Origin: JAAGZL01 sp050290785
GTDB taxonomy: Bacteria; Pseudomonadota; Gammaproteobacteria; Chromatiales; Chromatiaceae
DNA: 64,000 nt
Reading direction: 5' to 3'
Assembly: GCA_050290785.1 (NCBI GenBank)
Contig: JBNKIR010000054.1
Location: 16,800-80,799, forward strand
Below, in pieces: positions 16,299 through 26,215 of this stretch. Positions within the stretch are counted from its first letter, which is position 1, and each line of letters opens with the position of its first letter. The notes below the pieces were generated by a model, which made no database searches, was not told where the DNA came from, and saw only the letters and a program-made list of their open reading frames with translations. Position numbers and translations under genes: made by a program.

Positions 16299-19200
16299 AT
16301 GCGATTGGAAAAGATAAAACTAGCAGGATTCAAGTCCTTTGTAGACCCAACCACCGTAAACATACCCAGCAACCTGTTCTGTGTTGTTGGTCCGAATGGT
16401 TGTGGAAAGTCGAACATCATTGATGCCGTACGCTGGGTGATGGGCGAAAGCTCCGCCAAGATGCTGCGTGGCGAGTCCATGGCGGATGTCATATTCAACG
16501 GCTCCTCCGGCAGAAAACCGGTGGGTTCGGCCAGTATCGAACTGATATTCGATAACAGTGACGGCGGGGCCGGAGGCCAATATGCCAAATACAGCCAGAT
16601 ATCTGTAAAGCGGCAGGTGCACAGAGACGGTCAATCCAACTATATGATGAACGGGGTTCGTTGTAGACGCCGTGACATAACGGACCTGTTCCTTGGTACG
16701 GGTCTGGGACCGCGCAGCTATTCCATCATCGAACAGGGGATGATCTCCCGTCTGATCGAGGCCAAACCGGAGGACCTGCGCGCGTTTCTGGAAGAGGCGG
16801 CAGGCATATCAAAATACAAGGAACGCCGGCGCGAGACCGAGAACCGCATAAAAAGAACAAGAGAAAATCTTAGTAGAATCGATGACTTAAGAGAAGAAGT
16901 TGGAAAACAGCTTCAGCGTCTGAAGAGGCAGTCAGCCACGGCCGAAAGGTACAAGGTGCTGAAGCAAGAGGAGCGACAGATGAAGGCAGAGCTCCTGACC
17001 CTGCGCTGGCGGGAACTGGGCGAGGAGCTTGAGGGCAGAGATAAGAAACTCCTGGAACAGACCACGGCCATGGAGGCCGCCCTGGCCAAGCAGCGCCATC
17101 TTGAGGCGGAGATCGAGAGGGAACGGGAGCAGCATAATGAGGCCAACGATGAGTTCAATGCGGTGCAGGGCCGCTTCTACGCGGTTGGGGCGGAGATCGC
17201 CCGCCTGGAACAGGCCATCAAACACATCGAAGAGGTAAGGCAGCAACAGGAACTTGATCTGGAACAGACCGAGCAGGCCTGGCAGGAGTCCATGGAACAC
17301 CAGCAGCAGGATAGTGAACGCCTGAAGGAGATCAGACGCATACTGGAAGATGAGACCCCACAACTGCAGGAGGCGCGTAAGCTTGAACAGACCGCGTCGG
17401 ATAGCCTGGCCCAGGCCGAACAGGAGTTGACTGCATGGCAGAATGAGTGGGATGAGTTCAACCGGCATGCCGCAGAACCTGCTCAGGCCGCCCAGGTGGA
17501 GAGGACCAGGATCAACCAGCTGGAGCAGCAGGAAAAGAACCATCAGGTGCGTCTGCAACGCCTGGAGTCGGAACTGGAACAGCTAAAGGGACAGGAGCAG
17601 GACCAGGAGATAGCCGGGGTCCAGCAACAAGAGCTGCAATGCAAGGAACAGGTATCAACCCTTCAGGCGCAGCTGGAGCGGTCTGTAGAGCAGATATCGG
17701 CCATGCGCCAAAACAATACCAGACTGCAACAGGATCAGAATGAGATCCTGGCGGAATTACAGAAAATTACCGGTCGCCTATCTTCCCTTGAGACCCTCCA
17801 GGAGGAGGCCTTGGGCAAGAAGGGCGAGGAGACGACCCAGTGGCTGGAGAGACACCAGCTGGACAGCGCCTCAAGACTGGCCGAGAAGATAGAGGTAGAG
17901 AACGGCTGGCAACGTGCGGTGGAGATGGTGCTTGGGTTTCATCTGCAGGCCATCTGTACAGATGGGATTGAGGGAGTTACATCAGATATAGAGTCATTGC
18001 AGAACGGGATGCTGACCCTTTTCGATATCAGCTCCGGCGACAGAACGGCGCCGGCAGATGGCTCCCTGGCCCAAAAGATCAACTCACCATGGGATCTGAG
18101 TTCACTGCTGTCCGGGGTGAAGGTGGTGGACGATCTGCCCCAGGCCATGACGCTGCGGGCATCACTCGGTCAAGGTGAGTCTGTCATCACTAAGAGTGGT
18201 ATTTGGGTCGGCAGGAACTGGCTGCGCCTGAACCGGGTATCGGAAGAGACCTCCGGTGTGCTCGATCGTGAGCAGGAGATCCGTGACCTGACCGAGGAGA
18301 AAAAGCGTCTGCAGGCCAGGGGCGAAGAGTTAAGTCGGGCTATCGATGATGGTCGGCAGGGTCTGCAGCAGGAAGAGCAGGGCAGAGAGCGGATTCAGGG
18401 CGAGCTGAACCGGGTAAATGCCGTGTTATCTGATATACGCTCCAGACTGAGTGGCTACATGGCCCGTATCGAGCAGCAGAAGAGACGCCATGAGGCCATC
18501 TCCAGAGAGATCCAGGAGCTACATGAGCAACAGAGGAGCGAAAAGGAACAGGTCGAAGAATCCCGCTCCAAGCTACATACTGCGCTAACTGAGATGGAAT
18601 CTCTCACGGAGAGGCGTGAGGTACTGATCAAGCGCAGAGACGCCTTGCGCACCCAACATGCGGATATCAGAGATGAGGCCATTGATCTGCGCAGCAAGGC
18701 ACACGCCATTGATTTGCGCATAGAGTCCATGCGTTCATCCCAGGGATCGTTGGAACAGAATCTGGAACGGGTCAGGAGTCAGATCAGCAAGTTGTCTATG
18801 CGCCGTGATGAACTACAGGTTTCAATAAAAGAGAGTCACGGGCCACAGCAACAAAACAAACAGGATCTGGAGCAACAACTGGAGTTGCGGGTAGGTATCG
18901 AGAGGGAGATGCAGGCTGCCCGTAACAAACTGGATGAGATAGATGTAGACCTGCGGAAAAATGAGCAGGGACGGAGCGAGGCGGAGCAGAAGGTGCAGCA
19001 GGAGAGGGAGATCCTGGAGCAGGGGCGTCTGCAGCATCAGGAGGTTCTGGTCCGATTCAAGACCATAGATGAACAGATCAACGAATCCGGATTTGAACGT
19101 GAAGAGTTGATCAGTAATCTGCCGGAGGATGCCGGTATCGAGAAGTGGAAAGAGGAGCTGGAGAAGATGGATCTGCGTATCCGTCGCCTGGGTCCAATCA

Positions 19201-19802
19201 ATCTGGCGGCAATCGACGAATATCAGGAACAGTCTGAACGCAAGGAGTATCTGGATGCGCAGCATGAAGACGTGAGCAAATCCCTGGATACACTGGAAAA
19301 CGCCATCCGTAAGATCGATCGTGAGACCCGCACTAGATTCAAGGAGACCTTCGATAAGGTGAATTCAGGGTTGCAGGAGAAGTTTCCGCGACTGTTCGGC
19401 GGCGGTCACGCCTATCTGCAACTTACCGGCGATGATCTCCTGGATACAGGTGTAACGGTAATGGCCCGTCCTCCCGGCAAGCGCAACTCCAGCATCCACA
19501 TGCTGTCAGGCGGCGAAAAGGCGTTGACCGCAGTCGCCCTGGTATTTGCTATTTTCAGTCTGAATCCATCTCCCTTCTGTATGCTGGATGAGGTGGACGC
19601 CCCGCTGGATGACGCCAATGTGGGTCGCTATTGCGAACTGGTCAAGTCCATGTCGGACAAGGTGCAGTTTATATTCATCACCCATAACAAGATCACCATG
19701 GAGATGGCGAACCACCTCACCGGCGTGACCATGCATGAGGCTGGGGTATCCAGGCTGGTATCTGTCGATCTGGATGAGGCTGCCATGATGGCTGCGAGTT
19801 GA
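16299..19802 (+). CDS. smc: Chromosome partition protein Smc
   Basis: Smc (1167 aa) is the ATPase of the bacterial condensin that compacts and segregates the chromosome with ScpA and ScpB. The head has the Walker A VGPNGCGKSNIIDAVRW (about 30-46). Two long coiled coils flank a hinge (about 510-655). The C-terminal part has the ABC signature HMLSGGEKALTA, Walker B FCMLDEVDAPLDDANV and the H-loop ITHNK. Length is normal. The partner genes scpA and scpB are present 15 kb away, so this organism uses Smc-ScpAB rather than MukBEF. It heads the typical smc-zipA-ligA cluster. Confidence 0.98.
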   Translation: MRLEKIKLAGFKSFVDPTTVNIPSNLFCVVGPNGCGKSNIIDAVRWVMGESSAKMLRGESMADVIFNGSSGRKPVGSASIELIFDNSDGGAGGQYAKYSQISVKRQVHRDGQSNYMMNGVRCRRRDITDLFLGTGLGPRSYSIIEQGMISRLIEAKPEDLRAFLEEAAGISKYKERRRETENRIKRTRENLSRIDDLREEVGKQLQRLKRQSATAERYKVLKQEERQMKAELLTLRWRELGEELEGRDKKLLEQTTAMEAALAKQRHLEAEIEREREQHNEANDEFNAVQGRFYAVGAEIARLEQAIKHIEEVRQQQELDLEQTEQAWQESMEHQQQDSERLKEIRRILEDETPQLQEARKLEQTASDSLAQAEQELTAWQNEWDEFNRHAAEPAQAAQVERTRINQLEQQEKNHQVRLQRLESELEQLKGQEQDQEIAGVQQQELQCKEQVSTLQAQLERSVEQISAMRQNNTRLQQDQNEILAELQKITGRLSSLETLQEEALGKKGEETTQWLERHQLDSASRLAEKIEVENGWQRAVEMVLGFHLQAICTDGIEGVTSDIESLQNGMLTLFDISSGDRTAPADGSLAQKINSPWDLSSLLSGVKVVDDLPQAMTLRASLGQGESVITKSGIWVGRNWLRLNRVSEETSGVLDREQEIRDLTEEKKRLQARGEELSRAIDDGRQGLQQEEQGRERIQGELNRVNAVLSDIRSRLSGYMARIEQQKRRHEAISREIQELHEQQRSEKEQVEESRSKLHTALTEMESLTERREVLIKRRDALRTQHADIRDEAIDLRSKAHAIDLRIESMRSSQGSLEQNLERVRSQISKLSMRRDELQVSIKESHGPQQQNKQDLEQQLELRVGIEREMQAARNKLDEIDVDLRKNEQGRSEAEQKVQQEREILEQGRLQHQEVLVRFKTIDEQINESGFEREELISNLPEDAGIEKWKEELEKMDLRIRRLGPINLAAIDEYQEQSERKEYLDAQHEDVSKSLDTLENAIRKIDRETRTRFKETFDKVNSGLQEKFPRLFGGGHAYLQLTGDDLLDTGVTVMARPPGKRNSSIHMLSGGEKALTAVALVFAIFSLNPSPFCMLDEVDAPLDDANVGRYCELVKSMSDKVQFIFITHNKITMEMANHLTGVTMHEAGVSRLVSVDLDEAAMMAAS

Positions 19803-19941
19803 GTCCTGCCATAATGTGAAAATTTTTGAACCCAGTTGTATAAAACGACACTAATCGTTATTAACAAAAAAGTTGACCGTGGTATGCTTGTGCTGACAGA
19901 AGTCTAACTGGTCTCAATAAAGGTGCTGGGAAAACACATCG

Positions 19942-20889
19942 ATGGAAGCAGACATTCTACGTCTAATCTTGTTCCTGGTCGGGGCCGCTATTATCTTTGG
20001 CATCTACGCGTTTGATCGTTACAAACGCAATACCCAGGATGAACCTACACGTGACTGGACGCAGCACCCACTGGACGAGCGCAGAGAGCACATAGAGCCG
20101 CGCTGGGATAGCATCTATGGATCAGATGATGCTGTGGATGAGGAAGAAGAGGAAGACGAAGACGATTCCGTATTTCTCGGTGTGGATGATCCCGATGCCG
20201 AGGAAGAAGATGAAGATGAAGACGACCTATACTCGGAAGATGATGAAGACGAGTATGACGATGTATCAGGCGAGATGGATGAGGCCATAGATAGTGAGTT
20301 GGAGCATCTGGAAGAGATCATTCACGAAGAGCATCTGCATCCCCCCAAACACAGGATCGACTCCAAACCGGATATGCCCAAGGAGCAGATGTCCATATCC
20401 TTTCTGACCAGGGATTTTCGCAAAGAAAAACCCAGGGACGACGAACCGGAACTGCCAACTAAGATCATTCAGTTGAATATAGTCCCCCACAACGGTGTGT
20501 TTTATGGGGATGATATCCAATTCGTGGCGCATGAGGTTGGGCTGGAGCCGGGAGATATGCACATATTTCACAGCTACGGAGACGATCCAAATAAACCACA
20601 TCCCGTCTTCAGTATGGCATCTATGGTAGAGCCAGGGACATTTCCCGTGGATGATATGGATAATTTTTCCACCCCTGGCCTGACACTATTTACCCAACTG
20701 CCGGGACCAAAAGATGGTCTTACCGTCTTTACCGAGATGCTCCATGCCGCAGAACAGCTGGCAAACAAGCTGGAAGGTGAGTTGCGCGATGAATCCCACA
20801 GCGCACTGACCAAGCAGACCATAAGTCACATGCGCGAAGATATTCAGGAATATCACCGTCAGATCCAACTTGTCCGCAGTAAGCGATGA
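19942..20889 (+). CDS. zipA: Cell division protein ZipA, with a strongly acidic linker
   Basis: ZipA (315 aa) anchors FtsZ to the inner membrane at the division site. An N-terminal membrane helix (about 5-24) is followed by a charged region, and the C-terminal FtsZ-binding domain spans about 170-310 (TKIIQLNIVPHNGVFYGDD start, DNFSTPGLTLFTQLPGP later). The linker at about 70-120 is almost purely Asp/Glu, unlike the Pro/Gln-rich linker of E. coli ZipA. It lies between smc and ligA, its usual place, and overlaps ligA by 4 bases. Confidence 0.93.
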   Translation: MEADILRLILFLVGAAIIFGIYAFDRYKRNTQDEPTRDWTQHPLDERREHIEPRWDSIYGSDDAVDEEEEEDEDDSVFLGVDDPDAEEEDEDEDDLYSEDDEDEYDDVSGEMDEAIDSELEHLEEIIHEEHLHPPKHRIDSKPDMPKEQMSISFLTRDFRKEKPRDDEPELPTKIIQLNIVPHNGVFYGDDIQFVAHEVGLEPGDMHIFHSYGDDPNKPHPVFSMASMVEPGTFPVDDMDNFSTPGLTLFTQLPGPKDGLTVFTEMLHAAEQLANKLEGELRDESHSALTKQTISHMREDIQEYHRQIQLVRSKR

Positions 20890-22910
20890 ATAGAGAAGGC
20901 CGCGACCGGCAGCGTATCCAACAACTTCGAGACGAGATAAACCGGCACAACTATCTCTACTATGTGCTGGATGATCCCCAGATCCCGGATAGTGAATATG
21001 ACCGCCTGCTGCGGGAACTGCAGGGGCTGGAGGCAGAATACCCGAACCTGATCACCCCGGACTCACCCACCCAGCGGGTAGGCGCCGAACCTCTCAACGC
21101 GTTCTCCGAGGTCAGGCACCGCCTGCCCATGCTCTCGCTGGATAACGCCTTTAGCGATGAGGAGCTGGAAAATTTCGATCGCCGTGTGAGAGAACGCCTG
21201 GGTTTGGATGAGACGATCAAATATTGTGCGGAACCCAAGCTGGACGGCCTGGCGGTAAGTCTGCGTTATGAGTATGGCGTGCTGGTGCAGGCGGCAACCC
21301 GTGGTGACGGCACCCAGGGTGAGGATGTGACCCACAACGTACGTACTATCCAGTCCGTGCCCTTGCGTCTCATTGGCGCAGGCTGGCCGGATGTGCTGGA
21401 GGTGCGGGGTGAGGTGTTTATGCCCAAGGCTGGTTTCGCGCGTTTCAACGAGCAGGCGCGTAAGGCCGGCGAGAAGGAGTTTGTCAATCCGCGCAATGCC
21501 GCGGCCGGCAGTCTGCGCCAGCTTGATCCGAAGATCACTGCGATCCGCCCCCTGGATATGTTCTGCTACGGCTTTGGCGAGATCGCCGGCGGACCGCTGT
21601 CTGATAGCCAGAGCGCAGGCATAGCCATGTTGTCGCAATGGGGACTGCGTACCTCGCCGGAACTCAGGACCCTGGTCGGCATTGAGGAGTGTAAGACATA
21701 TTTTGACCGGATGGTGCAGCGCAGAGATAGTCTTGAATATGACATAGACGGCGTGGTGTTCAAGGTTGATCGCCTGGTGGATCAGGAGAGACTGGGCTTT
21801 GTGGCCCGCAGTCCGCGCTGGGCCATTGCCAGAAAATTTCCGGCCCAGGAGGAGCTGACCACGGTCGAATCGGTAGAGTTTCAGGTGGGGCGCACCGGGG
21901 CCATCACCCCGGTGGCGCGACTCAAACCGGTATTTGTGGGAGGAGTGACGGTCAGCAACGCCACACTGCACAACATGGACGAGGTGGCGAAGAAGGATCT
22001 ACGGGTGGGGGATACGGTATTCGTGCGTCGCGCCGGGGATGTGATCCCGGAGGTGGTGCGGGTGCTGCCGGAGCGACGCAAAGGAGATGTCAAACCGGTA
22101 GAGTTGCCGCGGCACTGTCCTGAGTGTGGATCGGATGTCATCAAGCCGGAGGGCGAGGCGGTAGCCCGTTGCAGCGGTGGACTCTTTTGCTCAGCCCAGC
22201 GCAAAGAGGCGATCAAGCACTTTGCCTCGCGTCGCGCCATGGATATCGAAGGACTGGGCGACAAGCTGGTGGAGTCCATAGTAGACAAGGGGATGGTGCA
22301 TGATCTGGCGGATATCTATAGCCTCAGCCATGAACAGTATGCCGGGCTTGAGCGCATGGGAGATAAGTCAGCACAGAATCTTATTCAGGCCCTGAATAAG
22401 AGCAAGCATGCCACCCTGGCGCGCTTCATCTATGCACTGGGTATTCGGGAAGTGGGGGAGGTGACTGCCTCCGCCCTGGCTGAACATTTCCGTAGTCTGA
22501 AAGCGATCGAACAGGCCAGGGTAGATGAGCTTAGTCAGGTAGAAGGTATCGGCCCGGTCATGGCCGAGCATATCACTGCCTTCTTTCATCAGACCCACAA
22601 TCTTGATGTGATCCAGAAGCTGCTGGATGCAGGGGTGTACTGGGATGAGGTTGACGCACCTGCTGCTGATTCCCAGATCCTAAGCGGCACGAGCTTTGTG
22701 ATCACCGGCACACTGAGTAGACCACGCTCAGAGATAAAAGACGAGTTGCAGGCCATGGGGGCCAAGGTGATCGGCAGTGTATCCAAAAAGACCGACTATC
22801 TGCTGGCCGGTAGCGATGCCGGTTCCAAACTGACTAAGGCGCAAGAGCTTGGGATAACCATCCTGGATGAGGACGGGCTGAAAGATCTGTTGGTCAAGCT
22901 TGGTAAGTAA
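20886..22910 (+). CDS. ligA: NAD-dependent DNA ligase LigA
   Basis: LigA (674 aa) seals nicks during replication and repair using NAD. The adenylation domain has the active-site Lys118 in EPKLDGLAV. The N-terminal Ia domain HNYLYYVLDDP.IPDSEYD binds NAD. An OB fold is followed by a Cys4 zinc finger (CPECGSDV and CSGGLFC). Helix-hairpin-helix motifs and a C-terminal BRCT domain (about 595-674) complete the standard layout. The ATG overlaps the zipA stop, indicating translational coupling. Confidence 0.99.
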   Translation: MNREGRDRQRIQQLRDEINRHNYLYYVLDDPQIPDSEYDRLLRELQGLEAEYPNLITPDSPTQRVGAEPLNAFSEVRHRLPMLSLDNAFSDEELENFDRRVRERLGLDETIKYCAEPKLDGLAVSLRYEYGVLVQAATRGDGTQGEDVTHNVRTIQSVPLRLIGAGWPDVLEVRGEVFMPKAGFARFNEQARKAGEKEFVNPRNAAAGSLRQLDPKITAIRPLDMFCYGFGEIAGGPLSDSQSAGIAMLSQWGLRTSPELRTLVGIEECKTYFDRMVQRRDSLEYDIDGVVFKVDRLVDQERLGFVARSPRWAIARKFPAQEELTTVESVEFQVGRTGAITPVARLKPVFVGGVTVSNATLHNMDEVAKKDLRVGDTVFVRRAGDVIPEVVRVLPERRKGDVKPVELPRHCPECGSDVIKPEGEAVARCSGGLFCSAQRKEAIKHFASRRAMDIEGLGDKLVESIVDKGMVHDLADIYSLSHEQYAGLERMGDKSAQNLIQALNKSKHATLARFIYALGIREVGEVTASALAEHFRSLKAIEQARVDELSQVEGIGPVMAEHITAFFHQTHNLDVIQKLLDAGVYWDEVDAPAADSQILSGTSFVITGTLSRPRSEIKDELQAMGAKVIGSVSKKTDYLLAGSDAGSKLTKAQELGITILDEDGLKDLLVKLGK

Positions 22911-22982
22911 CCCGGTTCCAGAATAGAGAGCAGCGCAATCCTGGAAAATGGTTGTATAGAGTTCTCTTGGGCAAGACCAGGG

Positions 22983-23921
22983 TTAACTGGTCTGCCTTCT
23001 GCAGCGACTCAATACAGACAGAAAGCCAAAGGCCGGACCAAACAGCCAGAAGGCCGCAGGTAGCGGGACGGTCCCAACAAATAGTTGATTGTGAAACTCA
23101 GTATTTCCTGAAAATGATTGGGCAATCAGCTGGCCGTCCAATGCCCCCCAGCCACCGGTCACATCGGCCCATGGCGCCAGGATAGAACCCATCATGTTTT
23201 TGCCGCCGTTAAGTCCCATTTCGGTGGCTTCAAAGAAATTGTATATGATGTGAGATGGGTCGATACCGCCTTCCAGGAAGACCATGCCATCTCTGAAGTT
23301 TTGTACAGATCCGCTAACATTTATCAGTACGGTTGAGTCTGCGGGGGCGTTGATGGTTAACCCGATCACGTTGCTTAGATCGCTGCCTAACACGGAAAAT
23401 ACGTTCAGTGACTGATCGCCGCTCAGTGTCAAAGAAACGTTCCCACCATCTACGATAGGGGTTGCCGGGGTGAGTCCTGATGTCAGATCTCTCCAGGATG
23501 TCGAAAGATTCTGGAAGTAGGTTTCTGCATCGGTGAAATAGCCCTGATCCGGGGGGGTGGCCACTCCGCCCAGGACATTAAATGAGTATTGGGGATAGCT
23601 GGCGCTAGCCGCATAGATAGTGCCGTTGCCATTGGGACCGACTGATCCGCTACCTGTTGTGGAAAACGTATTGCCGCTTACAAGCCGTGCGCTGCCATCG
23701 CCAATTTCATCGGCAACTGCATAACTACCTGTAAAAGTGACATTGCCCCCTGCCGCCAGATTGCCCTGAGTGTGGCCGCTGCTGCTGTTGAAGCCATGAA
23801 AAACAAAGACATTGTATTCAGCTGCCACACCAAGAGTTGCGGAATGGACCGGCAATGCTACGGTGATCGCTGCGAGACAAATAATTGCTGCAAAGTGGTG
23901 CTTGAAACTCATCCTGTCCAA
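22983..23921 (-). CDS. Choice-of-anchor A family exported protein with VPLPA-CTERM
   Basis: This 312-residue protein has a signal peptide (cleaved after about residue 27, HSA). Its body resembles the choice-of-anchor A domain: EYNVFVFHGFNSSSGHTQGNLAAGGNV near the start, Gly/Ser/Thr-rich beta repeats, and a late ADVTGGWGALDGQLIAQSF segment. It ends with VPLPAAFWLF, a hydrophobic stretch and Arg-rich residues (RCRRQ), a VPLPA-CTERM anchor nearly identical to that of the lamin-tail protein at 9153. The domain occurs with several alternative surface anchors, so a cell-surface or matrix role is likely. It is convergent with ligA. Confidence 0.85.
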   Translation of the reverse strand: MDRMSFKHHFAAIICLAAITVALPVHSATLGVAAEYNVFVFHGFNSSSGHTQGNLAAGGNVTFTGSYAVADEIGDGSARLVSGNTFSTTGSGSVGPNGNGTIYAASASYPQYSFNVLGGVATPPDQGYFTDAETYFQNLSTSWRDLTSGLTPATPIVDGGNVSLTLSGDQSLNVFSVLGSDLSNVIGLTINAPADSTVLINVSGSVQNFRDGMVFLEGGIDPSHIIYNFFEATEMGLNGGKNMMGSILAPWADVTGGWGALDGQLIAQSFSGNTEFHNQLFVGTVPLPAAFWLFGPAFGFLSVLSRCRRQTS

Positions 23922-24051
23922 TATCCTTGAGATATCCTGAATAATGATGGAGGTGATTTTAATGATATTTTCAGCATAATTCTATCTGTTTGGAAATTAG
24001 TCAGATGGCGGGAATGATGGTCCTATGGGGATGTAGTAGTTGGCGATAACA

Positions 24052-24086
24052 AAAACCCCGAACATGCTGCGCATGGACGGGGTTTT
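24052..24086. terminator. Bidirectional intrinsic terminator after the sulfur operon
   Basis: AAAACCCCG (24052-24060) pairs with CGGGGTTTT (24078-24086); the loop contains an inner CATGC/GCATG stem. T-runs occur on both sides. It ends the minus-strand operon that starts at 26611. Confidence 0.85.
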
Positions 24087-24118
24087 GTTTACTTTGCCTC
24101 TATTCGACTTGGTTCAGG

Positions 24119-24649
24119 TCAATCAACGTTAGCCTGTAGTCGTTTGGAGACTGCCACCATAAAGCGCAGGGCGTTTTGTGTATCTGCCTGGCTAAGGAGG
24201 CTTAGCGATGACATCAGACCACCCGAGCTTGGTGTGCTGGCGATCTCTTCACGGGCCTCAATCAGTGACTCGTGCGTCTGACCGGCCAGCTCTGCGATCT
24301 CCTCATTGGCCATATTGGCGATCATATGTTCGATGAAGACGGCCAGACGCTCCACCATGCCGTCTGTCATGGCGTTGCGTATGGCGTTGATCATATGGAT
24401 GGTCTCAAACAGAGAGACCAGTCCACCTGAGCGGTGCAGCATGGTCAACTGGTTGAGAAGTTCATCCAGGGCCGCACGGGTATCGTCGTCATTGAATTTG
24501 TCCAATAGCTCCAGGCCATTGCCCATGGTAGTCACCAGACGTTCCACCATGCCGTCGGTCAGGGCGTCGCTTAGTCCCTTTACTAGCAGATGGGCATCTG
24601 ATGTGCTGGCGCCTTCTATTGGCGTTACGTTGTTTGCGTTGGTAGGCAT
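24119..24649 (-). CDS. DUF1641 family protein, last gene of the DsrE-TusA-flavoprotein operon
   Basis: This 176-residue soluble helical protein has two copies of a repeat with (M)TDGMVERL (about residues 31-39 and 93-101), the DUF1641 pattern. It ends with a helical segment QADTQNALRFMVAVSKRLQ. Family members occur beside sulfide:quinone-type flavoproteins and formate dehydrogenases, but no biochemical role is established. AGGAGGATAGACCC stands before the ATG. It starts 12 bases after the flavoprotein and ends before a strong terminator, so it is part of the operon. An accessory role for the flavoprotein is inferred from context only. Confidence 0.8.
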   Translation of the reverse strand: MPTNANNVTPIEGASTSDAHLLVKGLSDALTDGMVERLVTTMGNGLELLDKFNDDDTRAALDELLNQLTMLHRSGGLVSLFETIHMINAIRNAMTDGMVERLAVFIEHMIANMANEEIAELAGQTHESLIEAREEIASTPSSGGLMSSLSLLSQADTQNALRFMVAVSKRLQANVD

Positions 24650-24661
24650 GGGTCTATCCTC

Positions 24662-25801
24662 CTACAGCAAGCCGCGTGCGGACAGCCAATAGAGCCGGTT
24701 ATAGGCGAGCTTGAACCAATGGATCATCTGTGAAGGCGGTCCAGGATTCGGCGGGGTGGTGTAGTTGAACCACACATAGGTGCCGCTCTTCAACCCGGTC
24801 TCCACAAAGCAGAACACCTTGCCGTCATAGTCGCGCGCCCAGCAACCCTCGGTGATGAGAGAAGAGAGGTTTTCGATCAGTGTATCTGCCTCAAAGTGGG
24901 CGGTGGAACCGGCCTTGGAGATGGGGATATTGGTGGTGTCACCAACCACGAACACGTTGGTAGATCCCTCTCTATGCAGGGTCTTGGTGTTGGTGGGTAC
25001 CCATCCGCCGGCACCCAGGTCGGAATCACTGATGACCTGTGAGCCGTTGTGAGGCGGTATGGTGACCAGAAAATCGTAGTCCAGGGTCACACCCTCTTCA
25101 GAGGTGATGGTCTTGGCATTGGGATCTGCCTCTTTGGTGTTGAAGAAGGTCTCGTACTTGATACCGCGCTTCTCCATCTCCGGCAGTGCCCAATGGGCCA
25201 CAGGCTCCAGGGCGTGGATGCGGCCAATGGGGTAGGTGTAGGTGATCTCACACTTATCCAGGATGCCCTTGCTCTCGAAATATTCGTAGAGCATGAAGGT
25301 GATCTCAAGTGGCGCCACCGGGCATTTGTGTGGGGCGTTTACGTTGACCACCACCTTGCCGCCCTCGAATTCACTGAGTGCAGAGCGCATCTTGCGGGCA
25401 CCATCCAGATCATAGAACCAGTGGGCTGCCTCCTCCAGACCTGGGACGTTCTGCGGCATAATGCGTGATCCGGTTGCCAGCACCAGATAATCGTACTCAT
25501 GTACACGGCCGGACTCGGTGGTGACCTTCTGGGCATCAACATCGATATTGGTGGCTGCATCTACATGGAAGACAGCTCTGCGGTCCAGGACCTTACGCTG
25601 ATCACGAAACAGTTCGGATTCACGTATGCGACCGAAAGGCACATACAGTAGTCCGGGTTGATAGAGATGTTTGTCGGTATTGCCCAAAACGGTAATAACC
25701 ACATCGCCGCTGGCCATCTGACTTGAGAGCTTGCGGCATAGTCCGTTGGCCACGATAGTGCCAGACAGGCCGCCTCCTACTATAAGTATGCGTTTTGCCA
25801 T
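24662..25801 (-). CDS. FAD-dependent sulfide dehydrogenase-like oxidoreductase (SQR/FCSD superfamily)
   Basis: This 379-residue flavoprotein has the FAD motif IVGGGLSG (about 7-14), the second motif LATGSR (about 108-113) and the C-terminal GDTT (287-290). Cys160 in NAPHKCPVAPLE and Cys331 in GKVFCF lie where flavocytochrome c sulfide dehydrogenase and sulfide:quinone reductases have their redox Cys pair. The third Cys of canonical SQR is absent. The C-terminus (about 358-379) is aromatic and amphipathic and could bind the membrane. There is no signal peptide, so it is cytoplasmic, unlike FCSD. The operon partners are DsrE- and TusA-like, so it may oxidise protein-bound persulfide. Activity and electron acceptor are unproven. 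Confidence 0.82.
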   Translation of the reverse strand: MAKRILIVGGGLSGTIVANGLCRKLSSQMASGDVVITVLGNTDKHLYQPGLLYVPFGRIRESELFRDQRKVLDRRAVFHVDAATNIDVDAQKVTTESGRVHEYDYLVLATGSRIMPQNVPGLEEAAHWFYDLDGARKMRSALSEFEGGKVVVNVNAPHKCPVAPLEITFMLYEYFESKGILDKCEITYTYPIGRIHALEPVAHWALPEMEKRGIKYETFFNTKEADPNAKTITSEEGVTLDYDFLVTIPPHNGSQVISDSDLGAGGWVPTNTKTLHREGSTNVFVVGDTTNIPISKAGSTAHFEADTLIENLSSLITEGCWARDYDGKVFCFVETGLKSGTYVWFNYTTPPNPGPPSQMIHWFKLAYNRLYWLSARGLL

Positions 25802-25934
25802 ATTTTCCTCCTAAGGTTCATATTGCTTCATCGTTAGCAACCGCTTAGCTCCAGATCCTGTCGATTGCTGTAGTTCGGTGTATGCGCAAATCGCGCCACA
25901 GCGAAACTGATGTCACGTTTTCGATCAATTATTA

Positions 25935-26165
25935 TTATTTTGCCTTTCTCACTACCAGTGCTGCGTAGCCGTCATGTTCCACGGTTTCAACATATTCATG
26001 TCCTACCTTGGCTACCCACTCCGGGATATCCTTGATGGACCCTTTGTCGGATGACCACACCTCAATCTCATCTCCGATCTCCGCCAATTTGATTGCAGAG
26101 ATAAGTTCCATCAATGGGCCGGGGCAGAATGAACTGCGGGCGTCTATCGTTTTACGTTCAGACAT
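25935..26165 (-). CDS. TusA-like sulfur carrier protein
   Basis: This 76-residue protein belongs to the TusA/SirA/YeeD family of sulfur carriers. The active Cys14 is in CPGPLMEL, followed by the GDEIEVWSSD strand and the final hydrophobic strand. In sulfur oxidisers, TusA passes sulfane sulfur between rhodanese, DsrE proteins and oxidation enzymes in the cytoplasm. It is 50 bases downstream of a dsrE-like gene, and about 130 bases precede the flavoprotein gene. The motif is CPGP rather than CPxP with other residues, which is normal in the family. Confidence 0.9.
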   Translation of the reverse strand: MSERKTIDARSSFCPGPLMELISAIKLAEIGDEIEVWSSDKGSIKDIPEWVAKVGHEYVETVEHDGYAALVVRKAK

Positions 26166-26215
26166 TTTTGTTACTCCAGTTAAACATCGTAAATAAGTGA
26201 TTTTTGATTTTGTGA

